From Aureobasidium sp. EXF-3400 (taxonomy: Eukaryota > Ascomycota > Dothideomycetes > Dothideales > Saccotheciaceae): a stretch of 30,534 bases of DNA. Of this stretch, positions 20,180 to 30,534 are shown piece after piece. The position numbers were made by a program, and so were the translations under genes. Numbering within the stretch: position 1 is the stretch's first letter; every line of letters begins with the position of its first letter. Location: assembly GCA_024195585.1 (NCBI GenBank), contig SWBL01000466.1:1-30534 (forward strand), written 5' to 3'. Under the pieces are notes generated by a model, which saw only the letters and a program-made list of their open reading frames with translations, did no database searches and was not told where the DNA came from.

Positions 20180-20958
20180 TGTGTCGGAATGAGGATCAAG
20201 ACGTCTCGAAAGTCGACTTTCCCTTGGGAGTTTTATTTCAGATTGATGTCGGATGCAGAAAGCTGAACATAGCGAGTGAGGAACCCACGCGAAGTGATGA
20301 AAGAGAAAAAGTGACGACTGTGGCCGGAAATGTGAATGAAGAAAGACAAAGAATGGAATTGAGCGACGATCAAAGAGATGCAAACGACAGCTCTCTCTCC
20401 AGGTTGACCAGACTGACGGATTACAGACATGGCGCAGTTGTTGGCAAGACCTTAAACGGCCTTTGGGAACACAGGAATGCATTACCTGAAGCATTCAATC
20501 GGTCGCATGCAGTTTGTGACATCTGACACCAGCACAATGGCTATGTCTCTGTTTGTTACCTCAGACGCATGTTTGTTGGGCAAATTCGGCACCACATCAC
20601 GGTTGTGCACATCCTCACCACACAAATGTCTGACACACTATGCCAGACAGACTGGAATGTAGAATAGACAGAGTAAGTCGGTCGATGAAGCTCGGAGGTG
20701 ATTGCGGCATCGGGCAAGAAGCGCAACGACGGAAGGACGCTTGGACCAACCGAAGCATCCAGAATGTGCCCTGGTACGAGTAACCTCGGACGAGCTCTGG
20801 AGACCGCCGTGTCGTATAATTTTCCACCTGACGCACCACGCTCCACCATCTCCGTCGCCGTCCTCCCCTTCTCATCTCGTCTACCTTTTGCTTTGTGGAG
20901 TAACAGGAGCAAACGGGTTCATATCATTCCATTTGCATTTTTGTATATTCGCCTCAAC
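20180..20958. promoter_or_regulatory. Divergent promoter region, membrane protein and HSP60
   Basis: 779 bp between divergent start codons. The HSP60 side (about 20800-20958) is pyrimidine-rich with a possible imperfect heat-shock element at 20752-20764. The minus-strand frame of the membrane protein stays open upstream to 20494, but that extension lacks any domain and would bury the start. No other gene is seen. Confidence 0.5.
20752..20764 (+). promoter_or_regulatory. Possible imperfect heat-shock element of HSP60
   Basis: GAAGCATCCAGAA reads as GAA-nn-(T/A)TC-nn-GAA: two perfect GAA units flank a middle unit with one mismatch to TTC. It lies about 195 bp upstream of the HSP60 ATG, where an Hsf1 site would be expected. 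A single degenerate match can be chance. Confidence 0.3.
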
Positions 20959-21659
20959 ATGCAGCGCGCTTTCACCTCTCGTGCCAGGGCTTCTGCCCTT
21001 TCGGCCTCCAAGCTCCGTTCCGTTTCCCTGCAACAGCAGCGTTTCGCACACAAGGTACTATCCTACCGCAGCCTTGCCTATAGTACCAGCTAACCTCGGC
21101 CTCTAGGAGCTCAAGTTCGGTGTCGAGGGTAGACAGGCTCTGCTCAACGGTATCGACACTCTCGCCAGAGCCGTCGCCACTACTCTGGGTCCTAAGGGTC
21201 GTAATGTCCTGATTGAGTCCGCCTACGGCTCGCCCAAGATCACAAAGGGTATGCGCCTCTTTACCTCAAAACCCCTTCGCGCGAGCAATTGATGGCTAAC
21301 ACATATCTCAGATGGTGTCACTGTCGCCAAGGCCATTGTCCTCAAGGACAAGTTCGAGAACCTCGGTGCCCGCCTCCTCCAGGATGTTGCCAGCAAGACC
21401 AACGAGGTCGCTGGTGACGGTACCACCACCGCTACTGTCCTCGCCCGCGCCATCTTCTCCGAGACCGTCAAGAACGTCGCCGCAGGATGCAACCCCATGG
21501 ACCTCAGACGCGGTATCCAGTCCGCTACCGAGGCCGTCATCAAGTACCTCCAGGCCCACAAGCGCGATGTCACCACCAGCACTGAGATCGCTCAGGTCGC
21601 CACTATTTCCGCCAACGGCGACACTCACATTGGTGCTCTTCTCTCCAGCGCTATGGAGA

Positions 21660-21696
<37 letters not shown>

Positions 21697-22828
21697 CAAG
21701 ACCATTGAGGACGAGCTCGAGATCACCGAGGGTATGAAGTTCGACCGCGGTTTCATCTCGCCTTACTTCATCACCGACACCAAGTCGCAGAAGGTCGAGT
21801 TCGAGAAGCCCCTCATTCTTCTTTCCGAGAAGAAGATCTCGGCTGTTCAGGACATCGTTCCCGCTCTCGAGGCCTCCCAGCAGCTCCGCCGCCCTCTTGT
21901 CATCATCGCCGAGGACATTGACGGTGAGGCTCTTGCTGTCTGCATTCTCAACAAGCTCCGTGGCCAGCTCCAGGTTGCCGCCGTCAAGGCCCCCGGTTTC
22001 GGTGACAACCGCAAGTCCATCCTCGGTGACCTTGCTGTCCTGACCAACGGTACCGTCTTCACCGACGAGCTCGACATCAAGCTCGACAAGGCCACCCCCG
22101 AGATGCTCGGTTCTACCGGTTCCATCACCATCACCAAGGAGGACACCGTCATCCTTAACGGTGAGGGCAGCAAGGACCAGGTCGCTCAGCGCTGCGAGCA
22201 GATCCGTGGTGTTATTGCCGACCCCACCACTTCCGACTACGAGAAGGAGAAGCTCCAGGAGCGTCTTGCCAAGCTTTCTGGCGGTGTCGCCGTCATCAAG
22301 GTCGGTGGCTCGTCCGAGGTTGAGGTTGGTGAGAAGAAGGACCGTCTCGTTGACGCTCTCAACGCCACCCGTGCTGCCGTCGAGGAGGGTATCCTCCCCG
22401 GTGGTGGTACCGCCATGATCAAGGCCGCCGCCAACGCCCTGAACGACCTCAAGCCCGCCAACTTCGACCAGCAGCTCGGTATCAGCATCGTCAAGAACGC
22501 CATCACTCGCCCTGCTCGCGCCATCGTCGAGAACGCCGGTGCTGAGGGCAGCGTTATCGTTGGCAAGATCATGGATGAGTACGGTCAAGACTTCAACAAG
22601 GGTTTCGACAGCGCCAAGGGCGAGTTCGTCGACATGATCGCTGCCGGTATCCTCGATCCCTTCAAGGTCGTCCGCACTGGTCTCAGAGACGCCTCAGGTG
22701 TCGCCTCGCTCCTCGGTACCACTGAGGTCGCCATTGTCGATGCACCCGAGGAGAAGGGTGCCGGCGGCATGCCTCCTATGGGTGGCATGGGCGGCGGCAT
22801 GGGCGGTATGGGCGGCGGTATGTTCTAA
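20959..22828 (+). CDS. HSP60: Mitochondrial chaperonin Hsp60
   Basis: Mitochondrial group I chaperonin (GroEL type), which folds imported matrix proteins with Hsp10. Exons 20959-21054, 21107-21248 and 21312-22828 give 584 residues. Introns have GTACTA to CTCTAG (52 nt) and GTATGC to CTCAG (63 nt) borders and rejoin RFAHK to ELKFGVEGR and KITK to DGVTVAKAI. Residues 1-30 are an Arg/Ser-rich presequence ([20 protein letters not shown]). Seen motifs: [33 protein letters not shown] (ATP site), [23 protein letters not shown], the chaperonin signature [12 protein letters not shown], and the Gly/Met-rich C-terminal tail [15 protein letters not shown]. Codon bias is strong, and this creates a long antisense open frame that is not a gene. 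Confidence 0.98.
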
Positions 22829-23471
22829 GCCAACCACACACCTTGAAGAGTCGATGATACCCCAAATTTTCTTTAGCCCTTGAATGGGCGTTCATGTTAC
22901 CATGTATTGTAGCTAAAAGCCTTGTGGCATTTCTGCCGTGTCGTTAATGTACAAACATTTCTCCTCTCTGAGATTGCATAGCAGAGGATGGGTTTAGCGA
23001 TATGTATTTGTACGAACTCAAAACAAATCTCCTTTAACTCCTGCTCGACTGCGCTTGGTGATTGTTTCTGAATCCGTAGTGCTTGAACTATATGACTACC
23101 CAGCTGTAGAGTAATGCGCCAGAGTCAGAAGCATGTGAAAGTCAGGATTGAATCATGAATGAGATGAGGCTGAATTGGCGCCGTCATGGTAGCGTCACGT
23201 GTGGCAGCAGGAGAGAGGAAGTCGCGGGGCATACCTAGCAGCACCACGAGTTGTTGTCCATCCACAACACCAATCCTAACTTTTTGCAACCAGATCTCTT
23301 ATCCGGTATGTCGCCGCCCTCTCCCAGTACGCGCGTACACTGGCAGTCTGCCCTGCCAATGTGCTCTTGTTACGAATGCTGCTGCCTCCACCTGGCGCTA
23401 CTTAACACTGACGGCTGACACCGCTCCAACAGCCACCCTTGTGTCTTAGACCTGCTAGACAGATAATCAAC
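22829..23471 (+). promoter_or_regulatory. HSP60 3' flank and cofilin promoter
   Basis: 643 bp. The left part holds the HSP60 3' flank; the right part is CT-rich and leads into the cofilin ATG at 23472. A leader intron is possible but cannot be fixed by eye. No additional gene was recognised. Confidence 0.45.
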
Positions 23472-24164
23472 ATGGTACTTTTCCCCTCAACTACTGTCTC
23501 TGCCGGCATACTAACATGACCACCTCTAGGCCCAATCTGGGTATGTTCGCCTCAATCTCCAGCTTCCGCACTGATCGCGGCCCGATGTCCACAGCGCTGA
23601 TAACCCAACGACAGTGTTTCCGTCGCACCCGAGTGCATCACTGCATTCAACGACCTCAAGCTCGGCAAGTCGACCAAGTGGATCATCTACAAGATCTCGG
23701 ACGACTGGAAGGAGATTGTCGTCGAGGACTCATCGACTGAGGCCAACTACTCCGTCTTCCGCGAGAAGCTCCTTAACGCAAAGAGCAAGGACCGAAGAGG
23801 CAATGAGGGCATTGGTGGCAGATACGCCGTCTACGATGTCGAGTACGACACTGCCGGCGAGGGCAAGAGGTGCGTCACCATTGAGTCTCGTCCTGTTGCC
23901 GCATACTGACTCCTACTGCAGAAGCAAGATTACCTTCATCGCCTGGGTCCCTGATGATGCATCGCAATACGTGAGCACCTCCCTCCCACAACTACTCACA
24001 ATCGCGAATACTAATTGTTACATTTCCAGCCCCGCATGATGTACTCGTCCTCCAAGGAAGCCATCAAGCGCTCCCTCAACGGTCTCGCTGCCGACATCCA
24101 GGCCAACGACCCCGATGACATCGAGTACGAGAGCATCGTCTCCAGAGTCGCCAAGGGCCGCTAA
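23472..24164 (+). CDS. COF1: Cofilin (ADF/cofilin actin-severing protein)
   Basis: Binds actin, severs filaments and drives actin turnover in endocytosis and polarity. Five coding exons: 23472-23474 (only the ATG), 23530-23540 (11 nt), 23615-23869, 23922-23970 and 24030-24164, giving 150 residues. The join yields MAQSGVSVAPECITAFNDLK, the conserved start with a Ser near the N-terminus. Then come KWIIYKISDDWKEIVVED, SVFREKLLNAK, DRRGNEGIGGRYAVYDVEYD, SKITFIAWVPDDASQYPRM, the actin-binding helix MMYSSSKEAIKRSLNG, and DDIEYESIVSRVAKGR. Splice borders: GTACTT/CTCTAG, GTATGT/GACAG, GTGCGT/TGCAG, GTGAGC/TCCAG. Length is typical for fungal cofilins. The separation of the start codon into its own exon is unusual in appearance but gives a perfect family N-terminus. 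Confidence 0.95.
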
Positions 24165-24713
24165 ACGTCTCACCCTCCCAAATCCCCTAACCTCTGCTTC
24201 CTCCGACAAAAGAGCATCAGTGATTGCTCGACCCATGAAGCAGTTTCCTTACAAAGCAAGAAGCGCATACAGAAGACATTGGAGAACGACGAGGAGTGCT
24301 GCCATCAGACACAGCCTGTGTCGATCGAGGCTTCCTATAGAAACACTTATGAAAGCACTGCTTCTTGCATTGTAATGGCCAAGTCGGCCAGCATGTATAG
24401 TCGCATATGAGCATGTTTTCTTTTTACCACTCTCTACTTCGTCACATTCAATGTCTTGAATTTCCACTACTGAAGTGCTTCTATTTGATTTCGTGTCCAC
24501 GATTTGCATATGAGCAAGAGTGCACATGCCATGCACAAGTTGATCATAAAGTCTTGTGCTACGTCATAGCAAACAACAGCCTGTGTATACACGTGTGCGA
24601 GAAGCCAAACTTCTTGATTTCTCTGAATTCACTCTTCTGAGATATATCTGTTGAACGCTCTATCTTGTATCGTAGAGGTCCATTTGTACTGATCTCGCCG
24701 AGCAAGCTTCACG
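24165..24713 (+). promoter_or_regulatory. Cofilin 3' flank and ALE1 promoter
   Basis: 549 bp between the cofilin stop and the ALE1 ATG. It becomes AT-richer to the right. Short ORFs (for example 24407-24640 plus) show no family resemblance. No TATA box or RNA gene was evident. Confidence 0.45.
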
Positions 24714-26599
24714 ATGTTGCCCTACATCAACGCCCGTAAGTGATACGTGAACGAGGGCTTCAGACGGGCAGGAGAATAGCTTTACTGACATGAGCTTATA
24801 GCGTTTGTCTACGTGGCTGGCAAATTGGGTGCAGCACCCGATGAATGTATGTTTCTGCGGATTGAGGTTGAGGCCGGACCAGCTGACGAGGTGCAGTAAA
24901 ACTCATCTTCTCCTTTCTGCTGTCATATCCTCTGGCTGGAGTACTCAAGCGTATCCCCGACTCAAAACCTGCGCAGAAGAATGCTTTTATCATTGCGTAT
25001 GCATTCTCATACAGCCCTTTCCACTTTGCTCTACTGACCTCAACAGGGTTTCCATGTTCTACTTGGTCGGCCTCTTCGACTTGTGGGCCGGTTTACGTAC
25101 CATCTTGATCAGCTCTGTGGGTGCATACTCGATTGCAGCATATATCCAGGGACCTTACATGCCATGGGTTGGATTTGTGTTCCTCATGGGCCACATGTCC
25201 GTCAACCACATCTACCGCCAAATCGTCAACGACCCGAGTTCTGTTGACATCACCGGTGCCCAAATGGTCCTGGTCATGAAACTCACAGCTTTCTGCTGGA
25301 ATGTTTACGACGGCACACTTCCCGAGGCCACCCTGACCGACCACCAAAAAGATCGTGCTTTGAAACAGCTGCCCGGTTTGCTTGATTATGCTGGCTTTGT
25401 ACTCTTCTTCCCTTCGCTGTTCGCAGGCCCTGCCTTTGACTTCGTGGATTATAGAAGATGGATCGAGACTACCATGTTTGAGCTCCCTGCTGGTGTTGAT
25501 CCCTCGAAGGCTCCGCCAACCCGCAAGCAGCGCAAGATTCCTCGCAGTGGTACACCGGCAGCGTGGAAAGCGGCCTTTGGTCTTCTGTGGATCTTTGCTT
25601 TCCTCCAGTTCTCTGGCTACTACTACACTGACTTCTTGCTCTCTGACGGTTACAAGCAGTACGGTCTTTTCCGCCGTGTCTGGGTCTTACATATGTTGGG
25701 TGTCACCACTCGCATGAAGTATTACGGTGTCTGGTCACTCACCGAAGGTGCCTGCATCCTCTCTGGTATTGGTTTCAAGGGTATCGACCCCAAGACCGGA
25801 AAGGCCGACTGGAACAGACTGCAAAACGTGAAGCCTCTGGAGATTGAATTAGCTCAGAACAGTCACGCCTACCTTGGCAACTGGAACATTAACACCAATA
25901 TGTGGCTGAGAAACTATATCTACCTGCGTGTCACACCCAAGGGAAAGAAGCCTGGTTTCAGAGCTAGTATGGCTACCTTTGTCACCAGTGCTTTCTGGCA
26001 TGGCTTCTACCCTGGCTACTACCTTGCCTTCGTGCTCGCGAGCTTTATCCAGAATTCTGCAAAGAGTGAGTTCTACCAAATATCTGGTATTCGAGTGTGT
26101 ACAATGCTGACTGTATTGCCAAACAGACTCACGACGCTTGATCCGTCCCTTCTTTATGAGCGCAGACGGCACAAAGGCCTTACCCTCGAAGCGTTACTAC
26201 GACATCTTCACCTGGCTCTGCACCCAACTCGCCTTCTCCTTCACAGTCGCCCCCTTCATCTTCCTCGGCTTCAGTTCCTCGCTCCTAATCTGGCAGCGCG
26301 TCTACTTCTACACCATTATCGGAGTCACCGCATCCTCCCTCTTCCTACTCTCCCCCGGAAAGCAGTTCTTGCAGCAAAAAGTCAAGCAACATTCTCAACC
26401 TAGCGAAGAACAGATCAAAGCGGAACTGGAGAAGGAAGGTAAAATTCCAACACTGGGATTGCCTGATGATCCGGGTAGGGCTTGGGATGAGATGGTTGAG
26501 GAGATTGTGGCTGAGATTCAGGAGAGGAAGAGGAAGGGATTGCCTATCCCTGCAAAGTTGAGGCAAGATGCCGAGAAGATTGGCAAGAAGGTTGCTTGA
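24714..26599 (+). CDS. ALE1: Lysophospholipid acyltransferase, MBOAT family
   Basis: ER multi-pass membrane-bound O-acyltransferase that re-acylates lysophospholipids (Lands cycle). Exons 24714-24735, 24802-24846, 24897-24996, 25047-26065 and 26127-26599 give 552 residues. The first three short exons assemble MLPYINAPFVYVAGKLGAAP, LKLIFSFLLSYPLAGVLKRI and PDSKPAQKNAFIIA, in frame with VSMFYLVGLFDLW. The MBOAT core shows GHMSVNHIYRQI, DITGAQMVLVMKLTAFCWNV, LDYAGFVLFFPSLFAGPAFD, the conserved Asn in NWNINTNMWLRNYIYLR, and the catalytic His in SAFWHGFYPGYYLAF. After the fourth intron come RRLIRPFFM and further hydrophobic helices, then a charged cytosolic tail (EEQIKAELEKEGKIP; EIQERKRKGLP). The single-frame reading starting at 24805 is a misread of spliced exons. 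Identity is strong. Confidence 0.95.
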
Positions 26600-27090
26600 G
26601 TTGCTCAGAGACTTAGAAGATGAAGAGGAGGAAATTTAAGGGACGGTAGTGGTGGATGGACAAGAAAAGCATGAAAGGGTAGATACAGTATAGGGGGCAT
26701 TCTGACACAGACAATGTCAGGCCTTCATTAATTGCAGAAAAACAGCATGAATGATATTGCATAGGGATGATGACTGCAGCGGTCCTAGTTTGGGTGGTCA
26801 TGATTTGGAGAAGAAGGTCGTTCATCCAGACAGGGTTGGGGTTGAAACCACTTAATTTCCATCGATCACCATGTCTCACTCTTGGAGCGTCTCCTGTACA
26901 TCAAAGCAACTAAGATATCCGTATCCAAGTGAGCATCAAATCTAAGCTGCTGTCTTCATTGGTCAATATAGCAGAATTCAGGGTCATTTAACATAATCCA
27001 GCACTGAAGCGAAGTTGGAAATTTATCAAAGCAATCTTTGCCTCTTGCTACCAGTATGTACATATCAAATCTCGTAGAGCTGTATGAAGA
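26600..27090. other. Intergenic region between convergent ALE1 and HRI1
   Basis: 491 bp holding the two 3' flanks. No plausible ORF, repeat or RNA gene was seen; the 26879-26613 minus-strand frame has no recognisable features. Confidence 0.5.
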
Positions 27091-27986
27091 TCACCAGGAA
27101 TAAACCTCTTTGACCACCCACTTGTAGTCTCCATAGGTGAGGGTGTTGCCCTCGATCAAGCTCTCCGGTTTGAATGCCAAAGAGACAGGCAAGAACAGAT
27201 CACCCAATCTAGCAAGGCGTTTCCAATCACCTTTGCTATCCTTGTCCGACACTTCAAACTTCCAACGCTCGACAGTCACTTGGTCAGCAACCTTCAGAAT
27301 TGCTTGACAGTGCTCGCCCACACGGACGACCCTTCCCTTGGCTTTGTGCTCTTGGTCTTCAAGATCGACAACAACACTCCAACGCGTTTCTTCCACAGCA
27401 GAGGCAGAGTAGTCGACCCAGACTTCTTCGTAGGCTTGCTCTGAGTTGGTGATGGGGTTGTACATTGCACCGAGTTCGAGAGTTGTGTGGTTGGGTTGAG
27501 GATACATGTCACCTTGGTCAGGTCCGGGAGTGTCGGTGCGGCTATCAATCCAGTGTGAGAATGTAGAGTGGCATACCGATCTTGATGAGCCGTCTGTAGG
27601 TGGTGGTGGGTTTGAGGGGTGATCTAGCGAGGGTCCGTCGATGACGGTACTCGTAGACTTTCCAGCGATTCCCCAGTCGAGGAGGCTTGTTGGGCCGCCT
27701 AATAAAATGGTCAGCCTGTGGTGAAAGGATGGAATTAGAATTGTAAAATGTTTAACTTACCTTCGTTGGGTAATGTCTCTCCTGGAGTGCAGGAGATGCG
27801 AATGTCGACAAACTCTCCTCTCGAGCTAGTCAGGACCAAGGTGGAAGTTGGCTCTTCGAGTCTAGGTTCATCAGGAAGCTGAGAAGAGTTAGAAGCGCTT
27901 GAGTTTATAAGAAAGATTGTGTTACACACCCATCGGATGCCTCTTCTTTCGGAGATGCCGGGTTCGTTTCTCGGTGACTCGGCCAT
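27091..27986 (-). CDS. HRI1: HRI1-family protein
   Basis: Member of the fungal Hri1 family, two-lobed beta-barrel-like proteins whose yeast member binds Hrr25 kinase and Sec63; the biochemical role is unknown. Exons 27986-27930, 27878-27761 and 27698-27091 give 260 residues. Splicing yields GISERRGIRW-LPDEPRLEEPTSTLV, then SRGEFVDIRI, NEGGPTSLLDWGIAGKSTST, FSHWIDSRTDTPGPDQGDMY, AYEEVWVDY, KGRVVRVGEHCQAILKVADQ, VERWKFEV, LGDLFLPVSLAF and YGDYKWVVKEVYSW. These are the ordered family landmarks. The ATG at 27986 has a strong context (CGAACCATGGCC). The frame remains open upstream to an ATG at 28139, which would add 51 residues including a Lys/Arg-rich stretch (KRKKSFKIKNKKNN); I prefer the shorter form because it begins near the family start. 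Divergent to NSE1. Confidence 0.88.
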
Positions 27987-28607
27987 GGTTCGTGATGGGA
28001 GTGCAGGTGACAGATGGAGAGAGTGAGCTTGGTTGATGTCCTGAGCAGGCTGCTTATTTTGGGTGTTATTTTTCTTGTTCTTAATCTTGAAGCTCTTCTT
28101 CCGTTTAGCGTTAGGGGGTTTGTCATTGGAGTGATTCATAGTGATGGAGCGATAAGGAAGAGTGAAGGAAGGAGCAGCGATTATTCTAGAGTGCCTTGAT
28201 CTGCGCTTGGGATTCAGAAGTCTATGATTGTCGCGGGCTATATCAACTCCACTGAAGAGTTTGGCAACTCTGGGTTGCTTTGTTTTGTCATGGTTGGAAG
28301 GTTTGAAGAACAGAGGGTGAGTAAAAGAGGACTGCATGTTAAGATGCAGTTTAGGGATTGTGGAAGAGCAATCGAATTGGGGTAATGTGCTTCTGCCAAA
28401 ACAATACGGGAAAATGCTACTGATCAAACACTTACTTGAGATAAGTAAGTCGGAAGGATCGAAAACAGGTGGTTCGAGGAAGCGGCAAGCCGCAGGCCCA
28501 AATGGGAAGTGTGATGACGAGAGCGACGCGGCCAAGATTGAAACGCGTCTTCCAGAAAGTCGTCTGCTGTTGCATTTTCTCGTGCATTATATTATCGCGA
28601 ACTCAAC
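27987..28607. promoter_or_regulatory. Divergent HRI1/NSE1 promoter region
   Basis: 621 bp between divergent starts. It includes the optional HRI1 N-terminal extension (to 28139). No TATA box is clear. Long open frames on either strand through this DNA (plus 28336 onward, minus from 28535) look like chance openings that run into the real genes. Confidence 0.45.
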
Positions 28608-29672
28608 ATGTCGGATAACGGCGAGAACGACCAGGAGGTTTACAACAACAGTCATCGCGCATTTCTACAATCCTTCTTGTCTCGTGCGACCCTCACATTC
28701 GAACAAGCTAGACCCATTGTCGCAGCCATTGAGAAAGCTCAAGGTAGCTGCCCGTCCGCGAAAACACTTGAGACACACAAACTCACAAATACAAGCACAA
28801 GATGGCCGCGACATCCAGCCTGCAGACATCACCGAACAAGACGTCTCGACCTACATCAATGTGACCAATGCCGCCATCTCTCCCTTCGATCTTGAGATTC
28901 GCGACACTCTCTCACAACACGACCGCACCCGCATTTACGCTCTTGTAAACGTCTCTTCCGACTCCATCACTCAACTCGCAACCACACATTCTCCAGATGA
29001 GATTTCCTTTGTGAAGCGCTGTCTTGATGCCATGTTTGAGACAAACAACACTCATCGCAGCGAGATCCTTGCCGTCAAGTCCACAGACGCTTTGCGACTG
29101 GCAAAGGCCCCAGCCAACCACACTCAAGACCCAGAAGCCACCCAAGGCGCTCAATCCCAGAGTCTGACTATGATGCAGGCTCAAAGAATGTTGCAGGCCA
29201 TGGTCGATGAAGGCTGGTTTGAGGTCAGCAAGAAGGACTTCTACACACTGACCCCGCGTGCCCTGATGGAGCTGCGCGGCTGGTTAGTCGAGACCTACAA
29301 TGATGAAGACGACGAGAGGGTCAAGAACTGCTCTGCCTGCAAAGCAATAATCACAATGGTATTGTCTCTCCGTCTACGATGACTATGCATAGTTACTGAC
29401 ACTCAATATAGGGAGAACGATGTCCCGATCTCGACTGCTCTGGCAGACTACATCACCATTGTAAACGCGTAGCTTTCAGAGCACAAAACAACAACGAACG
29501 CTGTCCGGTGTGCAAGAAAGACTGGGAGGATGCACCGCCAGTAGGCGAAAAGGCAGCATCTCAGAACAGAAGGAGTACGAACGGCACTGGTGCCTCGAGA
29601 CGACGTTCTGCTACAGCTCAGACCGACGGCGCAGACGATTCACAGAACGACTCGACAGCCGACGAAGATTGA
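28608..29672 (+). CDS. NSE1: Nse1, RING-like subunit of the Smc5/6 complex
   Basis: Subunit of the Nse1-Nse3-Nse4 subcomplex of Smc5/6, with a variant RING giving ubiquitin-ligase activity when bound to the MAGE protein Nse3; acts in DNA repair and replication-fork stability. Exons 28608-28743, 28802-29358 and 29412-29672 give 317 residues. Spliced reading: MSDNGENDQEVYNNSHRAFL, QSFLSRATLTFEQARPIVAA, then DGRDIQPADITEQDVSTYIN. Winged-helix-like regions include TMMQAQRMLQAMVDEGWFEV and YTLTPRALMELRGWLVETY. The RING-like domain runs from about 222: NCSACKAI, then GERCPDLDCSGRLHHHC and ERCPVCKKDW, split by the second intron. A Ser/Asp/Glu-rich tail of about 45 residues (ending DSQNDSTADED) follows the RING. 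The intron borders are GTAGCT/ACAAG and GTATTG/TATAG. Confidence 0.93.
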
Positions 29673-30438
29673 ACATGAGGGTGAATTGCCATCTCACATT
29701 CATGAGTTGCAACACACCCTCGGTCTCAGAAGGGTGGGTCGCCAGCGACTGAGAGCACCATACCCACTCTCCTTTGTAACAGGAGAAGCGATGGCGAGGC
29801 TCTACAACAATTCCACTACTGGCATCATTCCACTGTAGGTCACCTGACAGGCACATCCCTGTCTCAGACCAGGAGGCACAGTGATGGTTTACCAAAACAA
29901 GGGTCGGACAGTGGAGAAGCCACAAACATACATTGATGGCTATGTCAGACAACGGCGCCAGACGGAGAGTCTGGGGAGAGCCAATGCTGAACGCCTCTTT
30001 ACTGTGGTCCGGCAAGTCACGCTTCAAGTAGCTATAGTATCAGTCGAATGAACAGTTCCACAGGCGCGTTGCGACACATGGCAAGATGAAAGTAAAAGGT
30101 CTTTGTCTCGTTTTTGGTTTGCTTGCTTTTCGACAACACAACAGCGATTTTTTCGTTTTCTTCTTTGCTGGCTCGCTACGACGGGTGAATGCTGCATCGT
30201 GCGCAGGGAGTGAGGAGGGTTGTTGTTGAAGCTGGACAACAGCAAAAGTATCGCTTTTGGAATAATCTTGCCTATGCCATCATGAAAATAACATTTTTCC
30301 CATTTCCCCCAGTATCACACGCGCCTAGATGGAGAGGAGGATCTTCACAACCCCCAGCAACCCACAAGTCGAAAGGCCACCAAATGCGAAATGCCACACA
30401 CCGTAAACAATACTCTCCCCAGCGAAGGAAGGAGCTGT
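29673..30438. other. Intergenic region between convergent NSE1 and uS9 genes
   Basis: 766 bp with the two 3' flanks. ORFs here (30027-29611 minus, which partly overlaps the NSE1 end, and 30245-30024 minus) show no family features. The stretch near 30090-30235 is locally Lys/Gln-coding low-complexity DNA. A polypyrimidine stretch near 30297-30312 was noted. No RNA gene was recognised. Confidence 0.45.

Positions 30439-30534
<96 letters not shown>

Noticed and set aside
21308..22588. 426-residue open frame antisense to HSP60
   Set aside because: The long antisense opening follows from GC-rich third codon positions; long antisense frames over HSP genes are a known artefact.
24805..26403. Single 532-residue frame for the acyltransferase
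   Set aside because: Its first about 80 residues and last about 100 come from reading through introns in the wrong frame; the five-exon model restores the family sequence at both ends.
29611..30027. 138-residue minus-strand frame after NSE1
   Set aside because: Overlaps the NSE1 last exon antisense and shows no domain or start context.

Overview
This is nuclear DNA from a filamentous ascomycete (Pezizomycotina). The genes carry short spliceosomal introns (mostly about 50-75 nt, with GTATGT/GTAAGT-like donors and CTAAC/CTGAC branch points). Intergenic spaces are compact, promoters are CT-rich, and the proteins are clearly fungal (Mediator Med17, Isn1, Ale1, Hri1, sedolisin). A dothideomycete is my guess, at low confidence. 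I see no prokaryotic genes, CRISPR array, transposon or viral gene.

Layout, left to right. The window opens inside a long intron of DBP2 (minus strand, DEAD-box RNA helicase, cut by the left edge). A mitochondrial pentatricopeptide-repeat (PPR) protein (minus) follows, then the IMP-specific 5'-nucleotidase ISN1 (minus, 8 coding exons including an 11-nt microexon). ISN1 shares a 275-bp divergent promoter with the Mediator head subunit MED17 (plus). Next are 6-phosphofructokinase (plus) and, convergent with it, mitochondrial enoyl-[ACP]/enoyl-CoA reductase ETR1 (minus). A divergent pair of short unrecognised genes (about 13.4-15.0 kb) is followed by a secreted sedolisin-type acid peptidase (minus) with a 1.17-kb upstream region. 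A single-pass, Ser/Thr-rich surface membrane protein (minus) stands divergent to mitochondrial HSP60 (plus). Cofilin (plus), the lysophospholipid acyltransferase ALE1 (plus), HRI1 (minus), NSE1 of the Smc5/6 complex (plus) and the last 31 codons of ribosomal protein uS9/RPS16 (minus, cut by the right edge) complete the window.

The genes do not form one pathway or a secondary-metabolite cluster; this is mostly housekeeping DNA. The less ordinary parts are the gene architectures (the late long DBP2 intron, 11-nt exons in ISN1 and cofilin, an ATG-only exon in cofilin, stop-free 51-nt introns in MED17 and in the membrane-protein gene), the orphan pair, and the membrane protein without a classical signal peptide. 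I saw no convincing new multi-gene system. All exon borders were read by eye from splice signals and protein-family continuity, not from transcripts.
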